Positions 16,141 through 24,573 are shown, numbered from the stretch's first letter. The stretch: DNA of 64,000 nucleotides from Syntrophomonas zehnderi OL-4 (GCF_000983115.1 NZ_CGIH01000026.1:1-64000); one strand, 5' to 3'. Numbers and translations: made by a program. Notes: generated by a model from the letters alone, not told the origin.

Positions 16141-16542
16141 TTATTTGCCTGCCAAGTCAGCCAGGCTTTCCCGGCTCAGTTCAGCCAGTAAGGCTTGTTG
16201 TGCCCTGGATAGAATCGGAGAAATCTGACAGGTTGCACGATTGGGACAGGAATAACCCGGAGCCAGACAGGGATTAATAGCTATCGGGCCTTCTATGGCT
16301 GTAACTACATCGGCTATGGTTATCTGGTCTGCCGGTTTAGCTAGTCTGACCCCTCCTTGATTACCCCGTTGGGTAACAACCAGACCGCTTAAAGAAAGAA
16401 GCTGGATAGTTTTTTTAAGAAAATCTTCCGAGATATCCTGGCGTTCAGATATTACTTTGCTGGACAGTATTTCCCCAAAGGGGTGAGATGCCAGTTCCAA
16501 AAGGGTTTTCAGCGCATATTCTGCCTGTCGGGTAAGCTGCAT
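16141..16542 (-). CDS. Rrf2-family transcriptional regulator
   Basis: A 133-residue Rrf2/IscR/NsrR-type regulator. The N-terminal winged helix (residues 1-80) includes MQLTRQAEYALKTLLELA and LLSLSGLVVTQRGNQGGVRLA. Three cysteines, NPCLAPGYSCPNRATC, with C-x6-C-x5-C spacing near residue 95-110 would bind an Fe-S cluster that senses NO or redox state. ATG 16542 follows AGAAGG at proper spacing. It is transcribed toward hcp and shares a candidate operator with it, suggesting autoregulation and control of hcp. NsrR-like or HcpR-like function is inferred from context, not from a diagnostic motif. Confidence 0.85.
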   Translation of the reverse strand: MQLTRQAEYALKTLLELASHPFGEILSSKVISERQDISEDFLKKTIQLLSLSGLVVTQRGNQGGVRLAKPADQITIADVVTAIEGPIAINPCLAPGYSCPNRATCQISPILSRAQQALLAELSRESLADLAGK

Positions 16543-16556
16543 TAACATCACCTTCT

Positions 16557-16568
16557 AAAGTGGACTAA
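16557..16568. promoter_or_regulatory. Candidate Rrf2 autoregulatory operator
   Basis: AAAGTGGACTAA contains the core AGTGGACTAA also found in the hcp dyad on the same strand, with one imperfect half-site. It sits just upstream of the Rrf2 ribosome site. The rest of the 16569-16870 gap has AT-rich promoter sequence and the dyad at 16792-16815. Confidence 0.45.
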
Positions 16569-16791
16569 TTACATCTACATTAACTATTTACAAGTTTATA
16601 TTATAAGAATTAAAATGGCAAGCATTTTATTAAAAAAAACCCGTAAATTTTTACAATGACAGATTTTGCGGTAAGATATAGATAACCCAGATTATTTAGA
16701 CACTGCAGGACACTTTTTCTTGTGAGTGATATTTTAATTGTTTGCATAAGCCTGCCGGATATAGGGGGTACTACAACTATAAAAGAAATTT

Positions 16792-16815
16792 ATACTGTGT
16801 TGTTGTAAACAGTAT
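16792..16815. promoter_or_regulatory. Inverted repeat upstream of the GalT-like gene
   Basis: Seven-base perfect arms ATACTGT and ACAGTAT are separated by ten bases, about 55 bases before the start. It is a possible operator; no regulator is identified. Confidence 0.35.
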
Positions 16816-16870
16816 CAGGCAACATATAGTTTAAAGAAATCTGCTTTATTTAAGCAAGGAGGGGTATTAA

Positions 16871-17866
16871 ATGTCGGAGATTAGATGGGACTTGGTTAAA
16901 CAAAACTGGGTGGCGGTAGCCGCGAACCGCGCTCTAAAGCCCAATGATTTTCCTATTGCCAAAATGGGACTAAAAGCTCCAGCAGCAGGAGGTTTCTGTC
17001 CGTTCTGCGAGGGTAATGAGAACTTTACGCCCCCGGAAATTACCGCTTACCGGCCTAAATCGCAAGCCAATGAGAAAGGATGGCTGGTCAGAGCCATACC
17101 GAATAAGTTTTCAGCGTTTACCTTGGAAGGAGAGCTTGTAAAAACAGATTCAGGGATTTTTTCATGCTACAATGGCCTGGGTGAGCACGAAGTAATTATC
17201 GAGGATCCCCGGCACGGAGTGGAATTTCACGATCTATCGCCGGAGAGAATTGAAACCGTACTGAATATTTTTAAAGAACGCTATCAGGATTTATCCAGCG
17301 ATGCAAGGATAAAATACATTCAGATCTATAAGAATCGAGGCATGTTTGCCGGAGCTTCTCTGGAACACTGCCACAGTCAGATTGTAGGACTGCCCTTTGT
17401 ACCGCAGGAGAACAGTGGGTTGCCTAAATATTACCGGGATAATAACCGGTGTTTGCTTTGTGATATGCTGGCTCAGGAAACCGCTTCGGAAGAACGGCTG
17501 ATATGTAAAACCGACCATTTTACACTTATTTGTCCTTATGCACCGCGTTTTCCTTATGAAACCTGGATCGTCCCTCAACGCCACTGTGAGCATTTTGCGG
17601 ATATTAACGAAGAAGAAGTAAGGGATCTGGCCCGTGTGCTTAAAAAGCTAACCGGGGTAATCATGGATTGTCTGGATAATCCATCGTATAATTTGGTATT
17701 TAACACTGCGCCGGTAAATGTTGAACCTGAAGCCGGTTACCATTGGTATATGGAGTTGACTCCCCGGCTGCTGGTAAATGCAGCCGTGGAAATTGCTGCC
17801 GGAATATACATGAATCCGGTGGCCCCCGAGCTATCAGCAGCTATGTTAAGAGAAATCATGTCTTAA
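16871..17866 (+). CDS. GalT-like nucleotidyltransferase (HIT superfamily)
   Basis: A 331-residue protein related to galactose-1-phosphate uridylyltransferase. It has a zinc-type CPFC pair near residue 44, GLGEHEVIIEDPRH near 100, the active-site segment GASLEHCHSQI near 160 (His-x-His with Cys in place of the usual Pro), a second CLLC pair near 197, and a second HIT-like half ending AGYHWYMELTPR. The enzyme would transfer a nucleotidyl group to a sugar phosphate. ATG 16871 has an AAGGAGGGG site. No Leloir-pathway partner is adjacent, so the actual substrate may not be galactose-1-phosphate. The yqeG gene follows after 14 bases. Confidence 0.8.
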   Translation: MSEIRWDLVKQNWVAVAANRALKPNDFPIAKMGLKAPAAGGFCPFCEGNENFTPPEITAYRPKSQANEKGWLVRAIPNKFSAFTLEGELVKTDSGIFSCYNGLGEHEVIIEDPRHGVEFHDLSPERIETVLNIFKERYQDLSSDARIKYIQIYKNRGMFAGASLEHCHSQIVGLPFVPQENSGLPKYYRDNNRCLLCDMLAQETASEERLICKTDHFTLICPYAPRFPYETWIVPQRHCEHFADINEEEVRDLARVLKKLTGVIMDCLDNPSYNLVFNTAPVNVEPEAGYHWYMELTPRLLVNAAVEIAAGIYMNPVAPELSAAMLREIMS

Positions 17867-17880
17867 ACCGAGGTAATTAA

Positions 17881-18384
17881 ATGGCAAATATTTTATATCC
17901 CAGCTTATACGTGGATTCTTTATTGGACATTCCACTGGAAGAACTTAAGAGTCAGGGTATCAGGGCGTTTATTTTAGATTTGGACAATACGATAACCGAA
18001 TGGAACAGCAACGAATTGCGCAGCGAAGTAGAGGAATGGTTTTTGCTCGTTAAGCAGCAGGGTTTTAAAATCTGCATCCTTTCCAACAATGCTGAAAAAA
18101 GAATTCTGCAAGTAGCCTCTAGACTGGACGTTCCTTTTATTCATCGCGCCCGTAAACCTAGCCGCAGATCTTTTATAAAGGCAGTTACTTTAATGGAGGT
18201 TGCTCCCGAAGAAACTGCCGTAATCGGCGATCAGATTTTTACTGATATCCTGGGAGGAAATCGATCCCGTCTTCTAACCATATTGGTTAAACCCTTAGCA
18301 AAAAGGGAGTTTTATGGTACGAAAATATCCCGGGCCATGGAGTTTTTTGTTTTACGCCGCTTTGAGCGCAGTAAACGCATATAA
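17881..18384 (+). CDS. YqeG-family HAD phosphatase
   Basis: A 167-residue HAD protein. Motif I is LDLDNTITEW near residue 36, motif II CILSNNAEKR near 64, a Lys segment in ARKPSRRSF, and motif IV VIGDQIFTDILGGN near 115. This is the YqeG subfamily, soluble HAD phosphatases with uncharacterised or phosphatidylglycerophosphatase-like roles. The yqeG-aroE adjacency matches Bacillus, although yqeH is missing here. ATG 17881 follows a GAGG site 14 bases after the GalT-like gene, so the two are probably cotranscribed. The 205-base gap before aroE holds G-rich, partly self-complementary sequence without an assignable element. Confidence 0.85.
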   Translation: MANILYPSLYVDSLLDIPLEELKSQGIRAFILDLDNTITEWNSNELRSEVEEWFLLVKQQGFKICILSNNAEKRILQVASRLDVPFIHRARKPSRRSFIKAVTLMEVAPEETAVIGDQIFTDILGGNRSRLLTILVKPLAKREFYGTKISRAMEFFVLRRFERSKRI

Positions 18385-18589
18385 GGAACTAGACGCGGAT
18401 TAAAGAAAATAATATTTTACAACTGCAGGGGATGCTTTAGCTTGCGCGGGCAATCAAAAAACCACGGGGTTGCAACCTGCTAGTTATTAGCCTAGGTGGG
18501 TGCTAGTAGTGCCAGTTGCCTGTAATTAGGGTTTTTTACGAGCACCAAAAAGAAACGGCTCAAAATATAACCTAGCTGGAGGTATGGAT

Positions 18590-19465
18590 TTGGATAATCA
18601 ACATCGTATCCTTTTAGGACTCTTTGGAAATCCGGTTGAACACAGTCTGTCACCATTGATGCAAAACAGTGCTATTGCCAAAATGGACTTGCCGTATGCA
18701 TATTTACCCTTTAAGATAGAAAAAACTGACTTAGAAGATGCGGTAGCTTCCATTAGGGTCCTACATATGGGCGGAGTAAATGTAACTATTCCTTTTAAAG
18801 AGAGGGTTATACCTTTTCTTGATGATCTTTCATCTTCAGCCCGATTCTGTGGAGCCGTCAATGTAATTAAAAACGATAAGGGTCGTTTGATTGGGTTTAA
18901 TACGGATGGTCAGGGTTTTATTAGGAGTCTGTCTGATGAAGGGATCACACCCCAAGGACGGATTGTCTTTATTGGGGCCGGTGGGGCTGCCCGAGCTCTG
19001 GCTCATGAAATATCTTTGCTTAATGTTGAACAGCTTGTTTTTTTGGATGTTGATGAAACCAAAGCCTGCAACTTGGCTTTAAACGTGCAGAATACGGCAA
19101 ACTGCACGGCAATCGGCCAGGCTATGCGGGATGATGTATTTCAGGAATTAAGCGCTAAGGCTGATATTATTATTAATTGTACCGCGGTAGGTATGTTCCC
19201 TAAGACAGATGATTGTCCGGTTGTATCCCTTGATAATTGCCGTAAAGATACGCTCATATGTGATCTGATTTATAATCCGCTTAAAACCCGTTTCTTGTCA
19301 ATGGCCCAGGAAAAAGGACTTAAAACCCTGGGGGGGCTTCCTATGCTCGTTCATCAGGGGGCCTTAAGCTTGGAGATTTTATGCGCCTGTTCTGCTCCGG
19401 TGGCCTACATGAAAGAAGTGGTGTACGATTATTGCGCTAAACAAGAAAGGCTTCACCCTGATTGA
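18590..19465 (+). CDS. aroE: Shikimate dehydrogenase
   Basis: A 291-residue AroE. The substrate site includes GNPVEHSLSP near residue 12 and GGVNVTIPFKE with the catalytic Lys near 64, the NADP site is GAGGAARALAHE near 125, and the C-terminal segment is GGLPMLVHQGA. It reduces 3-dehydroshikimate to shikimate in aromatic amino acid synthesis. TTG 18590 is preferred because GGAGG lies eight bases upstream; the ATG at 18584 is only one base from that site. The 3' end overlaps the prepilin signal of the next gene in another frame. Other shikimate genes, aroK and aroQ, lie downstream. Confidence 0.92.
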   Translation: MDNQHRILLGLFGNPVEHSLSPLMQNSAIAKMDLPYAYLPFKIEKTDLEDAVASIRVLHMGGVNVTIPFKERVIPFLDDLSSSARFCGAVNVIKNDKGRLIGFNTDGQGFIRSLSDEGITPQGRIVFIGAGGAARALAHEISLLNVEQLVFLDVDETKACNLALNVQNTANCTAIGQAMRDDVFQELSAKADIIINCTAVGMFPKTDDCPVVSLDNCRKDTLICDLIYNPLKTRFLSMAQEKGLKTLGGLPMLVHQGALSLEILCACSAPVAYMKEVVYDYCAKQERLHPD

Positions 19466-19865
19466 GGTTTTAACGGTTGCGTCTCTTTTAGTGATTATAT
19501 CGGCTCTGGTGTTTCCGCGTTTTACTGGGGTATTGTCGCGGCTGCAGGTTGAAGGGGACGCACGGCAGTTGGCCTATACATTAAGATGTGCGCGCCAAGA
19601 GGCTGTTACCAGCGGAAGCTATAAGGCGGTGGTATTTTATTTTGATGATAACACGTACCGCTATAATAACCAGTTTTACTCCTTCAACCGTGGCACTACT
19701 TATGTTGTAACGAATTTCAACAGTTTTTATGGTGGACGCAATGCGTGTATATTTCTTCCCGATGGCACATCGAGCGCGGCCGGTAGGGTTACCATAAAAT
19801 GCCAAAACATTTATAAATCTGTGATAGTGTTAAATACCACTGGAAGAATCAGGGTTGAAGATTAG
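19431..19865 (+). CDS. GspH/FimT-type pseudopilin with non-canonical start
   Basis: A small pseudopilin. The frame upstream of GTG 19491 encodes KKG then FTLIEVL and a hydrophobic helix (TVASLLVIISALVFP), which is a class III prepilin signal with Glu at position +5, so the true start must lie before 19449. The frame is closed by TGA at 19410-19412, and between that stop and the signal there is no ATG, GTG or TTG. Only ATT codons (19428, 19431) or other rare starts are available. I give 19431 as a working start, producing a short leader before G/F. The rest (about 110 residues) resembles the GspH/FimT domain. It overlaps the end of aroE by about 35 bases and probably acts as a minor pilin of a type IV pilus or transformation system. 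Confidence 0.65.
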   Translation: MALNKKGFTLIEVLTVASLLVIISALVFPRFTGVLSRLQVEGDARQLAYTLRCARQEAVTSGSYKAVVFYFDDNTYRYNNQFYSFNRGTTYVVTNFNSFYGGRNACIFLPDGTSSAAGRVTIKCQNIYKSVIVLNTTGRIRVED

Positions 19866-19891
19866 AAGATTGCCAAGGAGTGATATAGAAT

Positions 19892-20398
19892 TTGATAGGT
19901 CAACTTTTGTTTATCTTTTTTGCCCGAATTATTGATGTTTCGATGGGAACGATCCGCACAATATTAATTATTCGTGGTGATAAATGGCCGGCCGCTATTA
20001 TCGGCTTTTTTGAAATTATGGTTTATACCATCGCTTTGGGAATGGTCGTAGGTGCATTATCAGATCCCCTTAAGCTGGTAGTGTTCTGTACGGGATTTGC
20101 GATGGGTGTATTGGTTGGAAGTATCATTGAAGAAAAACTGGCCTTGGGTTTTAGAGGTCTGCAGATAACGATTGATTATCAGAATGCTTACCTGGTTGAT
20201 GAACTTCGGGATGAAGGCTATCCGGTAACCTGCTGGGAAGCTGAGGGTAAAGTAGGGCCGAAGCTGGTTTTAAACACAGTCGTAAAACGCAATCTGGCTT
20301 CTAAAGTAACAGAAAAGATTTATGAAAGAGACCCGTGTGCTTTTATCGTGTATATGGAGCCCAAATATTTTCGGGGAGGTTATTTTAAAAAGAAATAA
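19892..20398 (+). CDS. UPF0316 membrane protein (DUF5698/DUF2179)
   Basis: A 168-residue protein with three N-terminal membrane helices (about 1-22, 33-55, 58-80; [20 protein letters not shown] and [17 protein letters not shown]) followed by a soluble DUF2179 domain (about 90-168) ending in [18 protein letters not shown]. The family is widespread in Firmicutes and lacks an established function; the DUF2179 part is related to nucleotide- or ligand-binding modules. The start is TTG 19892, with a GGAG site about 11 bases upstream. It lies between the pseudopilin and aroK genes in the same direction. Confidence 0.8.
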   Translation: MIGQLLFIFFARIIDVSMGTIRTILIIRGDKWPAAIIGFFEIMVYTIALGMVVGALSDPLKLVVFCTGFAMGVLVGSIIEEKLALGFRGLQITIDYQNAYLVDELRDEGYPVTCWEAEGKVGPKLVLNTVVKRNLASKVTEKIYERDPCAFIVYMEPKYFRGGYFKKK

Positions 20399-20495
20399 AC
20401 GGTCGTTTTAGGAAGCAGCAATTATTAGTAATCTCTCCGCCACTTATACATATATATAAATGAAGTTGATGGACAGTAATTGAAAAGGTGAGGTA

Positions 20496-21020
20496 ATGAA
20501 GAAAAATATTGTTCTTATAGGATTTATGGGTACTGGTAAAAGTTCGGTAGGTTCCAAGCTGGCGATGAAATTAAATAAAGAATTTGTTGATATGGATCGG
20601 GAAATCGAAAACATAAGTGGCATGACCGTAACTGAAATATTTCGCCGTTTTGGAGAACTTAGATTTCGTTCTGAAGAATCTCTAATGGCTAAAAAGCTTA
20701 GTCTAAGGGACAATCTAGTTATTGCCACCGGAGGTGGCACGGTTCTTTTGCCTGAGAATATTGAAGTACTGCGGCAAAACGGAATTATTATTTTATTGGA
20801 GGCGACAGCCCAAGATATTCATACCCGGGTCAGTCGTAAAAAAGGAACCCGCCCCCTGCTTAAGGGGTCTTATACGGCAGAGGACATTCAGCACCTGCTG
20901 GATGAGAGAAAACCATATTATGATTGTGCCGACATTCGGGTTAATACCAGCAGTAAAGATCTGGATGCGGTGATAGAAGAAATTATTAATGAATTGAACC
21001 AATACGAAACCTTGTCATAG
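20496..21020 (+). CDS. aroK: Shikimate kinase
   Basis: A 174-residue shikimate kinase. It has Walker A GFMGTGKSSVG at residues 9-19, the shikimate-binding DMDREIENISG near 33 and FRSEES near 57, the GGGTVL Walker B-like loop near 79, and the RKKGTRPLL lid near 117. It phosphorylates shikimate at O3. ATG 20496 has an AAAAGGTGAGG site. It belongs with aroE upstream and aroQ downstream, and is followed by a terminator before the pilin genes. Confidence 0.93.
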   Translation: MKKNIVLIGFMGTGKSSVGSKLAMKLNKEFVDMDREIENISGMTVTEIFRRFGELRFRSEESLMAKKLSLRDNLVIATGGGTVLLPENIEVLRQNGIIILLEATAQDIHTRVSRKKGTRPLLKGSYTAEDIQHLLDERKPYYDCADIRVNTSSKDLDAVIEEIINELNQYETLS

Positions 21021-21091
21021 CAAAGCGAAAGCTAAAGTTTACCCGTCCGTAAATCGACTAATCAATTCTCAAAAAACTAAAACGATAAAAT

Positions 21092-21141
21092 AAGCCTGTT
21101 CTGGGTTTGTACCTAAATACATCCACTGAACAGGCTTTTTT
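21092..21141 (+). terminator. Terminator after aroK
   Basis: AGCCTGTTC (21092-21100) pairs with GAACAGGCT (21128-21136), followed by five or more T. The loop is long (27 bases) but the stem is perfect. Confidence 0.65.
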
Positions 21142-21262
21142 GTCGCTCAAAAGACAGTAAAAAATGGGAATAATTTGTTGACAAAAAAAAGGAAAAAACC
21201 TAAATGCGGCGAATTTATAAAAATCCTGTTTGGAGGATTAATGCAAAAAATCAGGTGAGTTA

Positions 21263-21697
21263 ATGTTCGCTTTAATAAAGTTAGAGGAACATGGCCTGAC
21301 CTTAATAGAGGTCTTAGCCGTCTTGGTACTAGTAGCCCTTCTGGCTTCAACGGTCGTTGTAGTATATATCCCGGCAAACATGTGGCTACAACAGGCTCGC
21401 TTTGAAACTGCGGCTATTTTTTATGCCCGTTCTATCTTGGAAAATCTAAGAGCCGATAAGGATAAGGTCAATGCGGGAAACCAGGGTAAATCTGCTGACG
21501 AAATATGGGCCGACCATAAATATAAACCGGCACAACTATCAGACTTAACTTCTACCATAGATATTGAAAAACGTCCTGGCGAATTAAGCCATCTGTTCAA
21601 TGTATCAGTAACCGTTAATTGGACTGAAGGTGTAAAGTCCCGTTCATTAGTGTTAAAAACCGTAATAAATAGTAAAAAGAAGGGGTTAGATGATTAA
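21263..21697 (+). CDS. Type IV pilus-type minor pilin
   Basis: A 144-residue prepilin. The leader MFALIKLEEHG is followed by LTLIEVLAVLVLVALLAS, a class III signal with Gly at -1 and Glu at +5, then a hydrophobic N-terminal helix. The C-terminal part is a short variable globular region (about 90 residues) without disulfide pairs. It would be cleaved by a prepilin peptidase and incorporated into a pilus or pseudopilus. ATG 21263 has an AGGTGA site. It overlaps the next pilin gene by eight bases. No assembly ATPase, platform protein or peptidase gene is in the window. Confidence 0.8.
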   Translation: MFALIKLEEHGLTLIEVLAVLVLVALLASTVVVVYIPANMWLQQARFETAAIFYARSILENLRADKDKVNAGNQGKSADEIWADHKYKPAQLSDLTSTIDIEKRPGELSHLFNVSVTVNWTEGVKSRSLVLKTVINSKKKGLDD

Positions 21698-22187
21698 GCA
21701 AGCGAATGCAGGATTTACCTTGATTGAAATATTAGTCGCCCTTTTTCTGGCGATATTGGTTGCCAGCAGTCTGGTTACGGTTTTTCAAATGAGCCACCAT
21801 ATCTTCTACCGCGACTTTTCTCGATCTGAACTTCAATACATGGCTCGCAAGGCCATGGAAGATATTATTGATTACGTGGTACAGGCCCAACCTGACTCAT
21901 TAGCAGTCAACGGCGCTGAAGGCAGCCAACTGGAGTTTATCCTATCAAGCGGGGCCAAAATCCAATACTCCCAAGGTGCAAATTATTGGCTCTATCGCAA
22001 GGGACCGGATTCAGGACCACCGCAACCTATTGTTGAGCAGATTGCCAAGGTGAAATTCTGCTTGTCAGGCCCCCATATCCTAACTGTAGATGTGGTGGCT
22101 GGTAACGAAAAGAACAGCTTTACACTAACACAAATGATTGTCCCCAGGGCCGAAATTGATGAAAACGATTGGCTAAATTCGCTTTAA
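21690..22187 (+). CDS. PulJ/PilW-like minor pilin
   Basis: A 165-residue prepilin with leader MIKQANAG and mature start FTLIEILVALFLAILVASSLV, giving a type IV pilin helix with Glu at +5. The globular region of about 130 residues resembles PulJ/PilW-type minor pilins in length and in the helix that follows (MARKAMEDIIDYVVQ). It starts at ATG 21690 with an AAGGGG site and overlaps the preceding pilin gene, implying coupled translation and one minor-pilin complex. Confidence 0.8.
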   Translation: MIKQANAGFTLIEILVALFLAILVASSLVTVFQMSHHIFYRDFSRSELQYMARKAMEDIIDYVVQAQPDSLAVNGAEGSQLEFILSSGAKIQYSQGANYWLYRKGPDSGPPQPIVEQIAKVKFCLSGPHILTVDVVAGNEKNSFTLTQMIVPRAEIDENDWLNSL

Positions 22188-22256
22188 AGTTTCGAGTTAT
22201 TCCTTTTTAAGATGCGACAAAGGTTATAAAAAAACCGCAGATTTTTTGAGGGTAAA

Positions 22257-22769
22257 ATGTTAATTAAACCAAATACTTCCAATCATGAGCAGGGTAGTTT
22301 AATGGTTATGGCTGTGATGGTAATGCTGGCAGTAGTCATTTTAGGTACTGCCATAATCAGCCTGGCTGCAATGGAGAAAAAAATCAGTTATTATACCTAC
22401 CGCAAACTTCAAGCCCAGGAAGCAGCCGACGCCGGGGTGGAATGGGCTTTGGAGCAGACCCTGCAAAACCTGCGGGATGATGATCCGTCAACCGGCCCCG
22501 CAGGTACTCAGGTGGGCTCGACCCCAACGCCAGTAAAGTATAATTATCAAGATGACTCAATATACTGGGAGATTGTATATACGAGTTCCAAGCCTATCGA
22601 TAACAGCGATTATATCTATACTTTTAAATCCAAAGGAACTTGTGAAAGGGGCACCACTCAGAGAATATCAAGAACCCTTTTGGTATCGGCACTTTTTATC
22701 TACGATACCAAGACACAGAAATACATAACCGGCAGAATTACCTCTTATGAAATCGTGCCCGGGAACTGA
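22257..22769 (+). CDS. PilX-like pilus assembly protein
   Basis: A 170-residue protein with an N-terminal membrane helix preceded by NHEQGSLMVMAVMVMLAVVILG and followed by KLQAQEAADAGVEWAL, the QA-x-EAADAGxE block typical of PilX N-terminal domains. PilX-like proteins are minor pilins that often lack the Glu5 signal, as here (Gly then Ser-Leu-Met). It lies 70 bases after the PulJ-like gene and completes a three-gene minor-pilin set. ATG 22257 has a weak GAGGG site. Confidence 0.75.
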   Translation: MLIKPNTSNHEQGSLMVMAVMVMLAVVILGTAIISLAAMEKKISYYTYRKLQAQEAADAGVEWALEQTLQNLRDDDPSTGPAGTQVGSTPTPVKYNYQDDSIYWEIVYTSSKPIDNSDYIYTFKSKGTCERGTTQRISRTLLVSALFIYDTKTQKYITGRITSYEIVPGN

Positions 22770-22867
22770 CACATCGGCCGTCACCTACCAAACTGCATAT
22801 AATTTGCCGGAGTGATGATGTGGCTATTCAAGGGCAACTGTAGCTATGTACGGTGGCTAAGGAAATC

Positions 22868-22984
22868 ATGTCGAGAGTTATTATAGAGCAAGATGGAAAA
22901 CTTATAATTATTATATTAGCCGGTACTCGTGAAAACTTTTATGAAGAGCTAAACATGTATATCCAAAAGAGACGAAGGTCATAG
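22868..22984 (+). CDS. Possible 38-residue small protein
   Basis: ATG 22868 with an upstream TAAGGA site opens a frame for MSRVIIEQDGKLIIIILAGTRE... ending at TAG 22982-22984, directly before a terminator. The composition looks protein-like (alternating charged and hydrophobic) but no family is recognised. It is too short for confident calling. Confidence 0.35.
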   Translation: MSRVIIEQDGKLIIIILAGTRENFYEELNMYIQKRRRS

Positions 22985-22989
22985 GGGAT

Positions 22990-23011
22990 CCCCGCTAAAT
23001 GCGGGGCTTTT
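22990..23011 (+). terminator. Terminator before tldD
   Basis: CCCCGC-TAAAT-GCGGGG (22990-23006) followed by CTTTT. It ends the pilin transcript; tldD needs its own promoter in 23012-23090 or read-through. Confidence 0.75.
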
Positions 23012-23101
23012 GCTATTTCTGGGGGATTGGGACTTTTCTGGACAAGTGCGGCCGTCTTGAGTATAGTGAGAACATACATAAATAACCAGAAGGAGCTAAA
23101 A

Positions 23102-24526
23102 ATGCTGGACAAACACGAACTTAGCAATGTGCTTTCCCAAGCTCTTAGTAAGGGCGGGAACTTTGCCGAGATATTTATCGAGGAAAAAAGAATAAGTAAC
23201 GTATTGTGCGAAGACAATAAGATCGAAAAAGTAAACCTGGGACGGGAGAAGGGAGCCGGTGTCAGGGTAATCAAGGACGGTCAAACCGCTTATGTATATA
23301 CTAATGATGTGAGTGAATCAGGGTTAATGAAGGCAGCCGAGGTGGCTGGTCGTACCTTGGCTGCGGGAAAAGAACAGAATCGCGAGATTCATCTGACTCC
23401 GATCCAATCCGGGCTGCAGTTTGAGTTTTTACGATTACCCGAAGATGTGGAATTAAGTGAAAAAATTGCCCAGGTTTTATCAGCCAATCAAGCCGCCCGG
23501 GAGATCGATGATGAAATTCGCCAGGTTACCGTGGCGGTTGGTGATACCCATCGTCAGATACAGATTGCCAACTCGGACGGCGTATTTGTGGAGGATGAAT
23601 CAGCCCGTATTCGCTTAATGGTAAACGCCATCGCTTCCCGGGATGGTATGATCCAAACCGGCTACGAGGTCGCCGGGGGATTATGCGGATGGGAAATACT
23701 TGACACCGTATCTATCCAGGATATGGCTCAGCAGGCGGCCAGTCGGGCTGTAGCCATGTTGTCGGCAGAACCGGCTCCGGCCGGGCGAATGCCGGTGGTA
23801 ATGCATGCGAAGGCCGGTGGTACAATGGTTCATGAAGCCTGCGGGCATGGTCTGGAGGCGGATTTGGTTCAGAAAGGATTATCAGTTTATAAAGATAAAC
23901 GCGGGGAACAAGTAGCCTGCCGGGAACTAAGTGTTATTGATGATGCGACCCTCAAAGGCAAATACGGCAGCTTTCGTTTTGATGACGAGGGCAGTCCCGC
24001 CCGGCGCACCGTGCTTATAGACCAAGGGATACTAAATACATTTATGAATGATCGTTTGACTGCCGCCCAGGAAGGTGCTGAGTTAACCGGCAATGGGCGC
24101 CGGGAATCATACCAGCATAAACCCATCCCTCGCATGACCAATACTTTTATTGCCAGCGGCAATGATGATCCCCAGGATATTATTGCCAGTACCAGGCAGG
24201 GGTTGTTGGTCAAAAAAATGGGTGGCGGTCAGGTAAATACGACCAATGGAGATTTTGTTTTTGATGTTCAGGAAGGTTATTTTATTGAAAATGGAGAAAT
24301 CAAGTATCCAGTACGGGGAGCAACTCTAACCGGAAACGGCCCCAGGGTTTTGATGGATATAGAAAGGATCGGCAATGATCTGGGTTTTGCTATAGGGGTA
24401 TGTGGCAAAGACGGTCAGGGTGTTACGGTAGCCGATGCCCAGCCTACCATTCGGATTAAAGAATTGACTGTGGGCGGAACCGGACAGGCCGCGGATAAGA
24501 TTATTAAAAGAATCCGCAGAAAATAG
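23102..24526 (+). CDS. tldD: TldD metalloprotease subunit
   Basis: A 474-residue TldD. The zinc motif HEACGHGLEAD (His-Glu-x3-His) lies near residue 242, and the C-terminal glycine-rich block VRGATLTGNGPRVLMDIERIG is typical. TldD and TldE form a heterodimer that degrades unfolded peptides and matures some ribosomal peptides. ATG 23102 is chosen because AAGGAG lies six bases upstream; a longer frame back to 23027 has no site. Its partner gene follows 47 bases downstream. Confidence 0.93.
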   Translation: MLDKHELSNVLSQALSKGGNFAEIFIEEKRISNVLCEDNKIEKVNLGREKGAGVRVIKDGQTAYVYTNDVSESGLMKAAEVAGRTLAAGKEQNREIHLTPIQSGLQFEFLRLPEDVELSEKIAQVLSANQAAREIDDEIRQVTVAVGDTHRQIQIANSDGVFVEDESARIRLMVNAIASRDGMIQTGYEVAGGLCGWEILDTVSIQDMAQQAASRAVAMLSAEPAPAGRMPVVMHAKAGGTMVHEACGHGLEADLVQKGLSVYKDKRGEQVACRELSVIDDATLKGKYGSFRFDDEGSPARRTVLIDQGILNTFMNDRLTAAQEGAELTGNGRRESYQHKPIPRMTNTFIASGNDDPQDIIASTRQGLLVKKMGGGQVNTTNGDFVFDVQEGYFIENGEIKYPVRGATLTGNGPRVLMDIERIGNDLGFAIGVCGKDGQGVTVADAQPTIRIKELTVGGTGQAADKIIKRIRRK

Positions 24527-24573
24527 CAGGTGGTTAAGGTAGTATAGTATTTTTAATTAGTATAGGTGGTTTT

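Noticed and set aside
18385-18583. G-rich, partly self-complementary gap before aroE considered as a riboswitch
   Set aside because: I could not draw a consistent fold with an expression platform; GGTTGCAACC is only a short palindrome.
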